This document shows positions 1 to 12,880 of a DNA stretch of 64,000 nt, piece after piece (within the stretch, counting starts at the first letter, position 1; every line of letters starts with the position of its first letter). The DNA comes from Mugil cephalus. Lineage: Eukaryota; Chordata; Actinopteri; Mugiliformes; Mugilidae. The stretch covers positions 10,570,413-10,634,412 of the forward strand of contig NC_061783.1 of the NCBI RefSeq assembly GCF_022458985.1, given 5' to 3'. The notes under the pieces were generated by a model that was not told the DNA's origin, did not search any database, and saw nothing but the letters and a program-made list of their open reading frames with translations. The position numbers were made by a program, and so were the translations under genes.

Positions 1-3000
1 CATTATCGAACTTGTGGTGGATGCATACAAGGTACACAGCCCTCGCCTATTTTTTCCTCTTCCAGCTCCCTTTGTCCATCATCACTTATTCATTCTCTGG
101 ACAAAGACAGGGACAAATGAAAAGTTATACAGACAAGCAAAGTAGCACAGCAAAAGCTGGACTGACAAGCGTACACATTCCTAGCTCGGTGATGAAGACA
201 ACGTGAACTTGGTTTTCATTTCGACTTGCTTAGTCACATGCTAACTAATAGCACATTTCTGCTTATAGAAAACGCTTGGGAGTCACAGACAGCATATTTG
301 TGTGCCAGAAAGTCAAGTTCTACTGCACTGACTGCGAAAAATAATAAATTACAAAACGCTTTGAACCCAACTTAGTTTTCCTGCGACTTGAAGTTTTAAA
401 GTTGGGAAAACACATGATGGGGGATGTTTGTGGTCGCTGAAGCCCTAATGAAGCAGAAAAACACAGATGAAAACAGGAGGTTAAGGAGGGGTAAGGCCTT
501 GTTGCTTTGTGTGCGTGTGTGTGTGTGTGTGTGTGTGCGTGCGTGTGCGTGTGCGTGTGAGAGACTCAGGGTTTGTTCAGTTGGCAGTGGCCTGGGCTAT
601 AATCTAGCCTCCAGCACAGCGCTCCATTGTTTGTTTCGAGAATCTGCCGAATCCACAGATCCGAGAGCGCAGCCATGCGTACGTGCACACACATACACAC
701 ACACACGCACACACACACACACACACACACCCGCATACACAAGCAGCAGAGCCCAAACAGAAGCTGGCATTATAATAGCTATCAGATCCCCACGGAAACC
801 ATGTGTCCCAATCATGAACGAGTACAAAGATGCTATTTTTGGCCCCACCTCCTTGTTCCCATAAATCCCCCTGATTTCACGAAGAAAGGACGACAATAAG
901 GGGTTCTCTCTGGCGACATGTGACAGCTTTAATTAATCAGCCCTCCCTCTCTTGCTCTTTTTCCACTTCTTGCTTCATTACGTTTCTCTCTAACACATTA
1001 TGTTCATTAAAATTTTAAATTGTCTCCATTTTTCTCGATCTTTGTTGCAATCCGCATTGCACAATAAGTAGAATTCCTTAACACCAGGCTCTAAAACTTA
1101 ACAGTGCTTTGTTCATCTCTGCCCAGAGGTTGTTGTCGGAGGTGACGGTGTCAGTGTCAGTGGAGGACAAGGCAGTCAGCAGGTACTGGGTGTCTGTGTC
1201 TCCTATCTGCCCCGATGGGTCCACTGCTAACGGCCAGAGCTGCTCTGGGGTGAAACCGGACGAGACGGTAAACACAAAATAAATAACACCTTCAGTACAC
1301 AGCGTTTTTTTTTTTTTACAGCAACATTTAAACTGAACATTTATTGGTTATATTGAATGACTTTGACACATACAAACACTCTGGCACACACACATCCCAG
1401 AGAGCTTTACGTGACAGATTTTGTAAATAATCCAGGTTGAGCGGATTACAGGCTGTATTCAACAGGCAAACATTTCCATGTGTTTCCATAAACTTTTCTT
1501 TCTGAAATCCTTACCTATCCCAATGCTAGAGCCTTTATGCAAACAAACAGGGCATTTATTTTTAGAAATAGGCCATTGGACATGCACTGCTTGATACCTG
1601 TTCCATTATCCGCCGAGAGAAAAACCTTAAATAGCCCTTGCCACTGCCGAGGCCTCTTTCTCGATTCTTCTCAGACCCTCATGGGAGATTTTTGTGCTGT
1701 AGTAGCAATTATACAAGAGGCTCCTGCCAAGAAATGTTCAGCTGTAGCAAACAAAGAAGTCCTATTTTAGAACTAATTATAACATTTTCAGTGCATTTGG
1801 AAGCTTTCTTTTTGTTCACTCCCTTAACTGCCTGTGAACCCTCTCTCCTCGGTGACCTTCTGCAAACACCAAGATACTAACTCGCTGCCCTATAGTCGCT
1901 CCATTGTACAAAGAGACTGAGGCTCAGCTCTTTAATCCGTGGGTGGATTAAAGTGAATTATGGAAAGCACCGCCACTTACCAGAATGGTGATAAAAATCA
2001 AGAAGGAGGCTTTAGCGCGCGCAGTTTTCCGCAGCGACCCCAACTGGATAATTATTCAACTTTGGTCCCACTTGGAATCCAGGTCCTTATCGAACAATTT
2101 TAAGACTTTTAGGGATTTCTGTAATTGTGCAATGAGAGGTAGTTCATTGAATGCCATTCCTCTAAGATTAACAGCGTGAGTAACTTGAGGAAATGCGTTA
2201 TCTACAAAACTTCACTTACGTGGAACTGCATGGGATTCCTGAAGAAAACAGCTAACTCTAATGCTATGCTAAATGCTCTCGTGTGACACGATGTCATGCA
2301 GATGTCTAGCACCTATAGATGTTAAACAGTTGCTCATTGGCTCCAAAGGTGTGGTAAGGGTTGACGCAGATTTCACGAGTTATGTAAAAGTATTTTTTCA
2401 GCAATCAAAGCATTTGCTGCTTAAAAAAGGCATTGTATAACCAAAGGGACTGATAGTCAGTGATACAGCCTATGGTTTACAGCAATGTAGCCGGTAGTTG
2501 TTGAGCTTGGCCAGAACTAAACTGGGGGGCATGTTGCAGGCTGCTTAGTAGGCCGCACCTCACCCCAGCTCATCCTGGTTTTTACTGCCGTCAGGGCATC
2601 ATTATTTCATGAATGGTCATCGCAAAAGCCTAGATGATTCATCAGTTTCAAAAAAGAAAGTATTTCAAGAGTTACATTAACTGAGGGTTCAAGGAAAGAA
2701 ATGATTGAATCACTGAATCACATCGCCTGGTAATGATGGACAGACTTGACCGACTTTAACATTCCCCCGTTGCTTCTTTACTAACTTGTTTACTTTGCCA
2801 TGCAGGTCTACTTCAACATCACGATTGGCCAACGCTCCTGCCCCGATGACGGCAACGATGAAGATATAACCGTGATGGTCCACGCTGTGGGCTACAACGA
2901 GTCCACTGTCGTCAGGATCCACTCCAAATGCGGCTGCAGCTGTGAACACTGCGGTGACAACGAGCCGCCGCCATGCAGAGGGACCCAAGGTGGCAGCGGC

Positions 3001-6000
3001 CTGGAGCCGAGGCAAGACCAAGGACTGATTAAGGAATCAAACCAGGACTGCAGAGCAGCGGGGTCTGATGTGGACTGCAGCGGCAGAGGAGTGTGCGAAT
3101 GCGGGAGATGTGTGTGTGAGCAGAGCAGGCTCGGGACAATACACGGGAAATACTGTGAGATGGATGACTTCTCCTGCCCGTACGAAGGGGGACTTCTGTG
3201 TGGACGTAAGAGGGAATATTTAAGCTCATACAAATATCACAAGACTTTACAAAACAGTGTAATTACCTAATTTCTGCTCTCTCATGTGTCTGTCAGGACG
3301 AGGCGTGTGTGTGTCAGGTGAGTGTGCATGCGAGGATGGGTGGACGGGCGATAGCTGCAGCTGTCCCGTCTCCACGGCGACGTGCCAGGCGCCAAATGGC
3401 TTGGTCTGCAGCGGGCGGGGCAGGTGCGTGTGCGGCGAGTGCGTGTGCGACGACCCCCAGTACTCCGGAGACTTCTGCGAGAGATGTCCTGCCTGCCAAA
3501 ACACCTGCCTGTCACACTGGTGCGTGTTGTCAGTCTCCTTTTCACAGCGAATGACGGGCGCTCCTGGAGAGCACGTCGCACGTCTGACGCTCACGTTGTT
3601 GTAATTCTTCTCTCTCAGGAAATGTGTGGAGTGCCACCTTTCTCACGGCCTAAGGCAAAAAGAGGGGGAGCACTGCAACAGCACTTGTGCACCGCTGGTC
3701 GGCTACAAGGACGACGTGTCAGGTACAACCAGGTGTAGCTGTCGGAATCTGCAGAAGTCAGCATATTTTTACACGTGTGCAGTTCATTTTAATGTTGTGC
3801 TCTGAATCTTTGGCCCTGTTTTAGCTTGCCCCTTGCTCCTTGCTCCTTTTCCTTATTCAGGATTTTGTGGCGTGGCTTGGCTGGCTATAAACAGCAAGTT
3901 ATAAACACGACACTGACATATGTATCTAGCAATGAGTTGCCACACTCAGCTGACATAAATTAATATTGCAACTGATTTAGAGTGGCATCCTTAGCCATCT
4001 AATGAATGTAAGCCCATTAGAGCTCTATTTTTAGCTGTGCTTTGGTCTCCACCAGCGACTCACAAAATGATGTCTCTTTTAGCTGCAAATTGCCAACTCT
4101 GTCTGTCCTTTGTGTGATCTTTGTGTAGTGTTGTCTCCTTTGTCCCTGGTACAAGCAGACGGGACTAGTAGGGAGTTAACCAGACAAGAACAACAATCTT
4201 GTTGTAGATTTATACATAGCTTTAAGGTTTAAAAATCACAAGTAATTTAAAGTATTCTTCCTGGATTTTTCTCTCGGTCTTGGACCTTTAACGTGTCTCA
4301 CAGTTGTCTCTTTCCCTTTCACTTTCAGGTCAAGCAGAGGAGCTGTGGATTCAGTGCATGTACATCAGCAATGACAGCTGTCGCTATCGGTTTCAGACCA
4401 GCTCCCAGACTGGTCAGAGTCAGCTTCACATTAGCAGGAGGCCAGGTATAATGTCAGCGCACGCACGCACATGCTTTCATTCGAGGCCACGTCCGCTGCT
4501 ACCATTGCTGCTCTAATACACCCTGGTGTGTTTGAGTCAGCAAGCCTGCTGTCCACATTACAGCTGTATTTTACATTTCCTCTCGGCTCTCTAACTCGCC
4601 CTCTTGATTTTTTCTCAGACACACACACACACACACACACAACCACATAATTTAAAAGCCACAAGTTCACACGTTGGGTTACACACACACACACATTATT
4701 ATACTTCCAAGTGTTACAGTTCATCCCCGCCTTCCCAGTTTTTGGAACAGCGCTGCTCATTGTACGTCCACCCCATCTCCTCCCCTAGCCCCTCATGCCT
4801 CCCCCCCTCCGCCCAACGGGACGCTCTCTTCCTGCTCACGCCTACTCCTCCCGGGTGCAGCAGGAGCCAGGTCTCCATGGTTACCCCTGGTTACAAAATG
4901 TCAGAGCTCTCTTTGGGCTCTTTGTGCTAAGCGATCGGCCCGTCGTCCACACATGCTCCCCAGCAGACACACAGCCACCTAAGTGTTCGGGACAGCACCG
5001 CTGGCACAGCTGCCACTGACCAAGCTCTGTGTGCGAGTCCGGAAAATAACTCCTAAGTACTATGGTACAACGTTCAGGTATCATACATTACTTGAGTTCT
5101 TTATGCTATGCTATACTTCAGTATTCTAGTACTTCAAACGCATTCATGTGAGCACATACAAGCGAGCATTTCACATCTAAAAAGCAAGAGTTTATAAAGT
5201 ACAGCAGGTTTGTCTTGGAGAGAGGCTCATCTCCGGGTTGGGAACCGCAACAATAAACAAATGAGGTCCACAACAGAGAACGCCAAACACATTTCTGAAT
5301 TATTATCAACAACAAAGTCCTATTAGTACTTTCCCAAAGCTTTATTCAGGGTAGCGGGGAAACTTTTTGTCTGCAATTAGAGGACTAGGGACTGTAGGTT
5401 GTGATGAAGGTATATGTGTTAAACTTGTTGAACCTGTAACTGAACACCAATCAGGCATAACATTATGACCACCTCCCTGATATTGTGTGGGTTTCCCTTG
5501 TTGCCCCCAAAACAGTTGTGACTCCTCAGAGATTGGACATGGACACCTTCTGAGGGTGTCCTGTGGTGTCTGGTAGCAGAATGTTGTTAGTGGGGGGTAC
5601 TTTGGGTCCTATGGGTTGAGGGGAGGGGCCTCTGTGGATTGTCAACGGTTTGTGCTGTTTTTTATGTTGTTTTGAGTTGTTTCGAAACCGTTTTTGTGTG
5701 TGTGCCATGGGGATGGCTGCTGCCATTAAGGAGTGTCATTGCTATGGGGTGGGAGGTACCTGGTCTGGTCTAGGTGGGTGGCCATACACGTGAATGCTGG
5801 GTCCAGAAGTTTTCAGGCAGAATTGTCACAAGAAATCGAATTTTAATAAGATGATAATGCTATTTACACCCCCTTTTAGTGGTTTTAATGTTGTGGCTGA
5901 TCAGCGTGCATCTGCACAATCGCAGAGTGTCCCAGTCCTCCACTGTGAATTGCTATGTGTGTGTCCACAGAGTGTGTCAGCAGTGGGCGGATGGTGGGAA

Positions 6001-7118
6001 CCTTCCTGAGCGTGTGCGCCCTGACGGTGCTGTGCGGGCTGGTGGTGGTGGCCATGTCCCGGCTGCTGCTGCAGAAGAGGGGCTGGTCTCCGGAGGGCGC
6101 CGCTGAAGACGGAGGCCCCTACCACTGCACTGTAAAGGTCAGCTCTCAGATGTCAGGCTTACTGGAAGTGGTCATTAGCGCGATGGGATTTTAATTAAGG
6201 GGAGAGAAGGTGTCCCTGCAGCCCTCAGAAGCATTAGGGGAATATTTACATTAATATGTGCTGTCCGCTGAAACCAGGAGTGAGAAATCTGAGTCGGCTC
6301 TTAGAGGTGCAGCTGTATTTTACATTTCCGCTCCAACTCCCAGCTCACCAGCTACGGCTTCCAGATTTGTGACCTTAAGATGACATACAGCACCTCTGAG
6401 GAGAAGAATTGGGAACGGGAATTTTCAATACAGGGGGCTTTCTGGAGATGTATTTGCTTAAATTGGCTTGGATGTTTTTTTAAGAATTTGAGACCAGGCA
6501 CTTTTTAATAGATGACCACAGATGATATGAGTGATACTGAAAATTATAGACTGCATGTATTCTGATGCATCTGTTTGCAGGCATTTCTTCAGACCATACC
6601 TGCAGTCAAACAAGGGGCACAATTTCCTGCTGATATGTCATCTGTTACACTGTACTCTGTAGAGGGAAAGTAATATATCACCATGAAGTTCCCCCTGTAT
6701 CGTTAAACTGTTACTACTTCCTCAGTGATTGCATAATGTAACAAATAATCCATGTGTTAGGACAAACATTTATGAAATACCTCTTAAAGACGTGGCTGCC
6801 AATAAATGAGCATTAGCAGTCAAGTTACTGGCCAGGAACGAGGGACTGTAAAAAAAAAAAAAGAAGTTTTTAAGCTCTGTACAAGCTTCATGAAGATTTA
6901 TCCAACACGGAGATAAATTTGGCTCTGAAACAAGTCTTTAAAAGAAAAGCACTGGCTATTACTAACTGCGTATAACTGTGGCCCTCCAGGAGCTGTCATA
7001 CAAGCCTACAACCAATGAGAAGACTGTCACCTACAGGAGGGACCATCCACCCGACCGCCCCGTGGAGATGCACATCCAAGTTCCCAAGATGCCCCTTGGT
7101 GACCCCTGGCCTTGCTAG
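1..7118 (+). CDS. itgb8: integrin beta-8, C-terminal part (8 exons, 5' end outside window)
   Basis: Coding exons read by splice sites and phase: 1-31, 1127-1267, 2806-3205, 3297-3519, 3619-3722, 4329-4445, 5971-6137, 6990-7118 (stop TAG). All junctions are GT-AG and the frame stays open, giving about 436 residues, the C-terminal half of an integrin beta chain. The first two exons carry the end of the I-like domain (LVVDAYK joined to RLLSEVTV) and part of the hybrid domain. Exons 3-5 carry cysteine-rich I-EGF repeats with CSGRGVC and CVCGEC motifs and the beta-tail domain. The exon at 5971 has one hydrophobic membrane segment ([19 protein letters not shown]). The short cytoplasmic tail has VTYRR and no NPxY motif, as known for beta-8 and unlike beta-1/3/5/6. 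Family role: pairs with alpha-V at the cell surface and activates latent TGF-beta. The beta-8 call rests on the tail and on the sp8/sp4 neighbourhood. Confidence 0.9.
508..559. repeat. (GT)n microsatellite in itgb8 intron
   Basis: Imperfect GT dinucleotide run with GC interruptions. It lies about 125 bp from an opposite-sense (CA)n run at 685-730. The ORFs overlapping it are low-complexity artefacts. Confidence 0.95.
685..730. repeat. (CA)n microsatellite in itgb8 intron
   Basis: CA dinucleotide run with a few interruptions, complementary to the GT run at 508-559. Confidence 0.95.
4618..4642. repeat. (CA)n microsatellite in itgb8 intron
   Basis: Uninterrupted AC run of about 12 units in the intron after the exon ending at 4445. 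A shorter AC run follows at about 4681-4694. Confidence 0.95.
5443..5908 (-). mobile_element. Non-autonomous Tc1-like element in itgb8 intron
   Basis: The left end reads ATCAGGCATAACATTATGAC and the right end TTTTAATGTTGTGGCTGATC, which form imperfect terminal inverted repeats. The minus strand retains a piece related to a Tc1-like transposase reading frame ([15 protein letters not shown] at about 5530-5575). Most of the transposase is deleted. The same family recurs at 37999, 42588 and 61957, always in this orientation. Exact ends are approximate. Confidence 0.7.
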
Positions 7119-8690
7119 ACAGAGGTCAGAGTTCATGGTCAAAAGGAAAGCCGTAGAGACAAACAGAAGATGAACCGGACTGAAGGCTTGTTTTCAGCGT
7201 CTTAAACCTTCGTAGATCTTCAACTCTTTGCCGATGGCAGACCAAACTATGAAATCTCCATATTTGAAAAAAAAAAAAAAAAGAACAGACCAAAACTGTC
7301 ACAGACTGTGTGACTAATGTGGCCAGTATCCTGGAAACTGACATGAAACAAAGAGCACAAGTCCCCCCGACATCTCCTGCAGCAGGGAGGCTCCTTCTTC
7401 TACAGGGTAAAGGGTGATCATTCCTTGCTTTTTAGCCATGCAGCAATTACTGCTCTATCTTGTGTGTGTGTGTGCGCGCACGTGCATGTGTGTATGTGTG
7501 TGTGAGTGTGGTGCAGGCAGAAACATGTATGCTTTCTATTTATAATTTTATAATGAAAACACTACATTAAGTCACGTGAACACACCATCCGCCTAACGGT
7601 ACTGTCTCCCTGTCTTAGTCTGCCCTCATGTGGTCAACATAGCTCATGGCATTCACATTACTGACCTCAGCTGCGTTGTCTTGGGTACTGTACACCAGTT
7701 ACTCTGTATTTCTTTTATTTTATTTTTTATTTGTATTATATTTTCAGTCATGTGTAGCAGGGTTTTAGCATTTTACATGTTTCTCTGTTTTTATGTATTT
7801 GTTCATCAATCAACTGCATTACAAATTCGTGGCATTTTTCTATCATGATGGGCTAGAATATAGTTTTCTGTGATTGTCAGTTATTATCTGGATAGACTTG
7901 CACTAGTACGGTTGTTTTGCATTATACTACTGAAAACTGTGTTGTCACTGGGGCGGGAGAGTGTTAGTGGTGGGTTTGAGATGATATATGTGCTGGGCAT
8001 TAAAAACTATCTAAGTGCATTTGAAGCTAATGTAACAACTCCACTGGAACACTGGAATGACAAATACTGATATTCATATTTAAAGCACCGACATACTAAC
8101 AGTTAATGGTAAATGTATCATCGAACCCCTGAACATGTGACCTCTATGTGAGAACTGTGTCTGTATGTACCTGCTGATCATCCATTCTACCGACTGCCCA
8201 GACAACTTCCGACTCTCAGACTAACTCTTGAACAAAGCTCCAAACCAACTTTGAAGATCAGAGGCGGGATGTTACTCTCCAGGCCTCTCGAGCACTAAAA
8301 CAGATCTTCTCAGTGCCACTTGCATTGCATCATGTGAGACTTTTACTCGCCCCGATCTCTTTCCTCTTTTTGATGACGTAATGTTTACAGCAATAGCTGC
8401 TCTCTTTTACTGTCAGATGAGAACACTAATTATTATTTATTGTGATTGTACGATATTATTTTTTATTTGACATGTTTACGCTATTTTATGAGAAGCCTAT
8501 TCGAGTCACAGGTACTGTCTCTAACCATGGGAGTAGTTCAGCAATAAGATATTAATCATCTCATCGATCTGGGCTTTAAGCTCAGAGTAACAGCAGCACT
8601 TTTCTATGTAGTTTTTCTGCCAGTTAATGTGACCATTGTGTAGCATGACTGCTTTTCATCAGAATAAAACGTGCAAAATGTTTTGTAATC
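7119..8690 (+). other. itgb8: itgb8 3' untranslated region (inferred)
   Basis: No coding ORF follows the stop. An AATAAA at 8663-8668 followed by a T/G-rich stretch is the best polyadenylation signal; another AATAAA lies near 8730. A GT-rich microsatellite sits at about 7460-7503. The end at about 8690 is inferred. Confidence 0.5.
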
Positions 8691-9490
8691 TTCTTTTTTT
8701 TTAGTCATCGGTTCTACAATAGTATGGTTAATAAAAGGTTAAATGTAAATGGTGAATATATATTAGACCTGTGTAAAACAAATAGATTTTACTCGGACAG
8801 ATCCTGATGCCCCAGTGTCTTGACTTTATCTTTTAATGGGTGTGTTGTCAGTTTTTATTTAAGCTGAATGTAATTGTTATATTTTGTGAGGCAACAAAAA
8901 TGGACAAAAGACCTCGACAAAGTGTTACATCAGGATCCAAATTCCTGTACGTGAACACTAGGTGGAGACAGCTGCCAAGTGTTTACTGATCACTGTAAAC
9001 GTTTAGACATTTGCAAGTTGACTTTGCAAAATACAGCGCATTTGAATTTTATATCATGGTCTCTCGCTTACAAGCCACTTGTGAAAGAATTCCAAAGGCT
9101 TGATGCTATAAATTTAGCTTCCAAAGGCAGCACCTTCTTTTTCTGTTACACGCCTAATTATGCACCAATTCAACCGAAATACTATATCGAGATGAAATTC
9201 CAAGGTTTTAATTATTAGCCTGCATTTAACAGTCCTGACAGCCAAACATATAAAATAAAAAAATAAATAAAAAAAAAAAAACACACTGAATAAACTTCAA
9301 GTAGGCTATAGAAATTAACGTGCAGGCTAATTCTTCTTTCTTTCTTTTTTTTCTTTTGTTTTTGTTTTTGAAAGTGTTGATGTAAGTTAACCGTTTTATA
9401 TTCTCAAAAAATAGTTTTGAAAATCCCTAATTATAATACGTAGTGACTCGCTAGACTAAGTAATAGGTCTGGGAGACCTAAACAGAGATG
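8691..9490. other. itgb8-sp8 convergent intergenic gap
   Basis: About 800 bp of AT-rich DNA between the inferred 3' ends of itgb8 and sp8. An A-rich run lies at 9257-9284. No gene seen; the 79-codon ORF at 8979 has no recognisable similarity. Confidence 0.5.
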
Positions 9491-9494
9491 ACAA

Positions 9495-9913
9495 ATCCAA
9501 AATGGTCCTGTTTTATTGATACCAGTGATAATCACGGCTTACAAGTACAGATAAATTATATTTAAAAACGTAGTTTAACAAAGTATGCTCGAAGATAACA
9601 TAACAACATAGCCTTAAATATATCCATTTATGTGATGGTTTTGAGGGAGGCCCCAGAATAATTGTGTAAGGCTATCAATTAAAAAATAATATTTTTTTGT
9701 AAATAAATTAGACGCATTTGATATGCCGTCAACAAGTGTTGATAAACGGTTGAGTACAAATATTTAAAAGAGGGCTACAAATAACAGATGAGGTAAGCAG
9801 ACAGTGTTCATCCACAACTGAAGTTAACCATAAAGTGCAATTTCAGTTTTTAAGTGTCCAAGAAAAGTCATGCTGGTACAGTGTGATCGAATGCTCACGT
9901 GTTGCTCTGTAAA
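9495..9913 (-). other. sp8: sp8 3' untranslated region (inferred)
   Basis: AT-rich sequence downstream of the sp8 stop. A minus-strand AATAAA lies at 9513-9518, about 400 nt after the stop, and suggests the transcript end near 9495. Confidence 0.5.
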
Positions 9914-11563
9914 CTAATCCACCGCTCTCTGTCCCTCGCGGCTCAGTCCGGGGGACTGGCTCGGGCTCCCGGGGACGCTATTGTCCGTGTCGCTGCTCCC
10001 CTTACCGAGCCCCGGCTCCGCGCCTTCCTCCGCGCTGTGCGTTCTCACGTGCTTGCTGAGGTGGTCGGAGCGCATGAATCGCTTGCGGCAAACCGAGCAC
10101 TCGAATCGCTTCTCCCCGGTGTGCGTGCGCAGGTGCCGCTGGAGCTCGTCGGAGCGCGTGAAGCGCTTCCCGCAGAAGAGCCAGTTGCAGACAAACGGCC
10201 GCTCCCCGGTGTGCCAGCGCAGGTGGGCCTTCAGATGAGAGGTTTTGCCGTAAACTTTGCCACAGCCAGGGATGTGGCAGCTGTGCAAGCCCCTCCGCCT
10301 GGGACTCGTGCCCCCCTGACCGAGGCTCTCTGCCTCCTGGCAGTTCGGACAGTCGCACGTGGCTCTACCCGAGTAACGTCGTGAGGAGGAGCGGGAAGAT
10401 GCGGGCAATGAAATGGCAGGGGTTCCCGTCGGTGCAGGTGCCGCCGTCGCCGTAGTCTCGGCGTAATGTGTCGGGACATGCGGTCTGAAGCCGTCAAACA
10501 GGTGCTGCGAGGCGGGGAGCAGGTGCTGAGAGCCGCCGTGGTTGAAAGCGGAGCTGTAGTCATTGTTGTAGCTGCTCAGAGGGGAAGGTAACCCGGCTGG
10601 GCTCTGTGCATCCACCCAGCTCCCCATGTCCCACCAAGCAGGAGACCCGTTACTAACTTCTCCCACCGGCTTGAACCACGAATCATAGGGGTGAGCATGC
10701 ATCCTCGGATAAATCCCCGCAATGCTTTCCACTGACGAGGGGTATTTGGTCAGAAACACGGGCCGCTGTGTGTGTCCGGAATCGTCCGACGGCACGGCGG
10801 TTTGGTACACTGAAAAATCATTTCCCATGGGAGAGTTGGCAGCTGTCATCGAAAAAGCGCTCGAGGCCTCCGCCAGTCCCGTCCCGCAACTCCGGGAGGC
10901 CCCGGATGACACTCCGAGCGATGTGAAGCAGGTACCCAAGCTGCTGGTGCCCTGCGCGCCCCTTCTCCACGGGTGAAACCCCTTGATGAGTCCTGGAGCT
11001 CCGTCGGAAAGGGCAGGGGAACAGGACGGGCCGGGCTCACCGATTCTGCTGCAGGTGGCGGCCAACATGGCCAGCGGAGTGCTGCCCAGGCGAGGTTCCT
11101 CCTGTGGGAGGCATAACAGTTAGGTCCAGAGTCATGGCTGAACATGCTGTGCGTAAATATGTCGTGCGTAAATATGCCGCGCGTAAATACGCACGGAATA
11201 TATGGTCTGTTTAACGCGTGTTCAAAAACTTCAGGCTTGTTTTCATAAGTGTAACAAAGTGATTCCTTAACTAACATCACCGACGTTGGACCAAGTACAT
11301 TTTCTTTTGAAGAATTCTCAAGCATAACAAAAGAAACGAATAGACCTATAGAAAAAAAAAATAACGCGCGCTACCGTTGTTAGAGTATTTAGTTCTAAAC
11401 ATTTACTATTTACTCATTAACGAAAACAACAGAGGACGAGGATAGAACCTCAAAGAATAAATACCACACTGACCAACCGAAGGAGAATATAAGGAAGCAT
11501 TCCTTCGGAAATTTCAGGAGATAGACTTAATTGTAAACTTACCCCTAGTAGTGTAGCAGCCAT
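9914..11563 (-). CDS. sp8: Transcription factor Sp8 (2 exons, 402 aa)
   Basis: Exon 1 coding is 11543-11563 (MAATLLG, donor GTAAGT); exon 2 is 9914-11101 (acceptor CCCACAG). The join is in phase 0 and restores the Sp8/Sp9 N-terminus, [17 protein letters not shown]. Visible features: the SP box ([10 protein letters not shown]), a KGFHPW motif, HPYDSWFKP, the buttonhead box [11 protein letters not shown] (about residues 254-264) and three C2H2 zinc fingers (about 280-362) with the GC-box contact helices [16 protein letters not shown] and RSDHLSKH. The acidic/serine tail [14 protein letters not shown] matches Sp8 rather than Sp9. It is shorter than human SP8 (about 490-508 aa) because the alanine, glycine and serine homopolymers are absent. 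Role known for the family: nuclear GC/GT-box activator needed for limb/fin ridge and forebrain patterning. The reading frame stays open upstream of this ATG to about 11731, so a longer N-terminus cannot be excluded. Confidence 0.95.
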
Positions 11564-11900
11564 GGACTGTGCGGTGATGTCTTCGGCTGGCGCGCGTCTC
11601 GTCTCTCTCTTTCTTTTTGTGAGTGTGTACGGTGCTCTGGGTGGCTGGATGTGATCAGTCGGCGGTTCCTCTCTGACTGCCTTAGTATCTTCTTCGCGGC
11701 TTTGAAGTGCCGCTGAGGGCCCGGCGACCAATCAGAGACCAGCTCAGCTCAGCGTCTCCAAACATTTGCGCTCGAGGTCGTCGTAAATTTCAACCGCCAG
11801 CTCTCGCGAGTGTAGCGTCAGTTTCGCAACAAGTAATGTGAAGTTTGAGGGAGGAAATTCGGAGGAGGCATTTGACCGGGCACACCTGTGCCTTTCATCA
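11564..11900 (-). promoter_or_regulatory. sp8: sp8 5' UTR and proximal promoter
   Basis: GC- and CpG-richer than the flanking sequence. It holds a CCAAT motif (ACCAATCAGA at about 11727), a TCTCGCGAG motif at about 11802-11810 (a known promoter palindrome) and CpG-dense sequence. No TATA box is obvious. The transcription start is not resolved. Confidence 0.5.
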
Positions 11901-12845
11901 TTCGTTCATACAACATGAAAATCACAGTATACTTCTAAGGCCACAGTCCTGCACTAAATCTCAGCTTCACGACTGTTAAAATGTTCAGTTTATGCTGATG
12001 GTTATATCTCAACTGCACAATCATTGTGGAGGATGTAGTTGGTGGTGAACACTGTCTCACATACAGTTGGACAACACTGATCACAGATCTCTCTTAATTA
12101 TTTAAAATAAATGTTGAATGCCATAACCTTCATGATGAGAACATTTAGTATTGGGCTGTTATATTGGAATGCATTGATTTCTATAATGAACTGGCATGTG
12201 AGCATATATTTGGCCCATAAGGACTGTGTCCTGTGGACAGTTCAGACAAAAACTTTTACTTTGTTAGGTTTAATGTGAAGCAAGTGGAAGTGTCAGAGAG
12301 AGAAGTGCAGTGTGAGCCACAGCCTGATGTTTTCACTGATGTTGTGAAGCCACGCAGAGGGAGAGGCTGATGAATGAGAGGCTGGCCAGGTCCGTCCCAT
12401 CCTGTCCCCGGGGGCGTATCCAGTCAGCCCTGGGGGAGGGAAGGGAGGACACCACCACTGCCTCCTCAATTTCATCTCATTCAACGCAAAAACAAATGTC
12501 TTTAAAACACATACACACACACACCTCTTCCTGTGCTTTTATCACTTTTACAAATCATTTAAACACATTTCCAGACGATAAAGTGACAGGGGAGGTGTTT
12601 TATCTCTCGGGTGCGAGCGCTGGTTAGCGACACGATGCCTCCTAATATGTGAGCAAAAGCACACGAGGGAGCATTTCATTTGAATTTCAAATTTAAGAAA
12701 ACAGCAGGATTTAATCCATTTCTTCATTTGCTTGGTATTAACCGCTTCCCTGCCCTTTCTGCGTCTCTCTCTTGTTCTATGGCCAGCCCCTATGAAGTCA
12801 GCTGGACACACACAGATGGAAAAGTTAATCACAGGCCTGTCTCTG

Positions 12846-12846
<1 letters not shown>

Positions 12847-12879
<33 letters not shown>
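12847..12879. repeat. (CA)n microsatellite
   Basis: Uninterrupted CA run of about 16 units in the sp8-sp4 intergenic region. Confidence 0.95.

Positions 12880-12880
<1 letters not shown>

Noticed and set aside
424..899. ORFs on both strands of 90-146 codons
   Set aside because: They run through (GT)n/(CA)n tracts inside an itgb8 intron and have low-complexity translations.
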